From: Tiamatella sp964451715
GTDB taxonomy: Archaea; Thermoproteota; Thermoprotei_A; Sulfolobales; Acidilobaceae
Length of the DNA stretch: 60,850 nucleotides
Assembly (NCBI GenBank): GCA_964451715.1
Contig: CAYVIZ010000002.1
Coordinates: 1 to 60,850 of the forward strand
Direction: 5' to 3'
In this document: positions 60,835 through 60,850 of the stretch, in pieces
How positions within the stretch are numbered: the first letter of the stretch is position 1
Layout of the letters: each line of letters begins with the position of its first letter
The notes under the pieces: model-generated
Told to the model about the DNA's origin: nothing
The model's database searches: none
The model's input: the letters and a program-made list of their open reading frames with translations, nothing else
Program-made: the position numbers and the translations under genes

Positions 60835-60850
60835 ATGGAAGCAAGAAAAG
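60835..60850 (+). CDS. Start of an unknown gene, cut by window end
   Basis: AAGGTGA at 60821-60827 precedes ATG 60835 by 7 bases; an earlier ATG at 60830 is in another frame. Only five codons (M-E-A-R-K) are visible, so nothing can be said about the product. The two inverted repeats upstream make its regulation of interest. Confidence 0.4.

Overview
The window looks like a chromosome segment of a hyperthermophilic crenarchaeote (Thermoproteota, most like Desulfurococcales or Sulfolobales). Reasons: archaeal/eukaryote-type ribosomal proteins (eL19, eL32, eS4), PCNA, primase large subunit, Hjc, a PINA-type ATPase, Elf1, Sec61-beta, an archaeal IleRS, GGGP synthase, wyosine enzymes, a probable Rpo13 RNA polymerase subunit and an intron-containing tRNA. 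Many genes start with GTG or TTG behind GGTG/GGAGG motifs. Heme O synthase hints at aerobic respiration, but no oxidase gene is present. Four runs of exactly 100 N are assembly gaps of unknown true length. No insertion sequence, prophage, CRISPR array or rRNA gene was seen.

Layout. 0-10 kb: end of tRNA-Ala, moaA, ctaB, rhomboid protease, amidohydrolase, a membrane TrkA-C protein broken by a gap, MmgE/PrpD, an anchored extracytoplasmic protein, riboflavin kinase. 10-21 kb: CoA-disulfide-reductase-like flavoprotein, priL, Taw3 with a Trm5-family methyltransferase, an Fe-S HhH-type protein, thiI, a box C/D sRNA candidate, and the PINA/Hjc Holliday-junction pair. 21-34 kb: stomatin/NfeD, then a methionine/SAM-related stretch (nucleoside phosphorylase family protein, SpeD-family decarboxylase, S-adenosylhomocysteine hydrolase, two MetE-type proteins) mixed with a VIT1-like transporter, RidA, an intron-containing CAT tRNA, Elf1, GGGP synthase, an eight-CBS protein, MazG, Sec61-beta and tRNA-Gly. 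33.6-42.7 kb: nineteen minus-strand genes from uS19 to uL15, including RNase P Rpp29. 42.7-49.3 kb: VWA and MoxR, a lone Cas4-like nuclease, ileS. 49.4-60.9 kb: AbrB-ACT regulator, MBL-fold protein, DUF72, a GC-rich hairpin, PCNA, probable Rpo13, a membrane HerA-like ATPase, Lhr-type helicase, PAPS-reductase-like protein, VWA protein, an RHH-PIN protein, and the start of another gene behind two palindromes.

The genome is compact. Same-strand genes often overlap by 4 bases, and four convergent pairs share a palindromic stop (TTAA or CTAG). Information processing dominates: translation, tRNA modification (Taw3, Trm5-like, ThiI) and replication/recombination (PriL, PCNA, PINA, Hjc, HerA-like, Lhr).

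The most interesting signals are non-coding. A three-arm element before the SpeD-family gene has two mutually exclusive hairpins, one masking the ribosome-binding region. A box C/D sRNA candidate lies between thiI and a degenerate amidohydrolase. A GC-rich hairpin with a kink-turn-like loop sits at 51.5 kb. The tRNA intron is at the unusual position 32/33. All functional calls come from reading the sequence without database searches.
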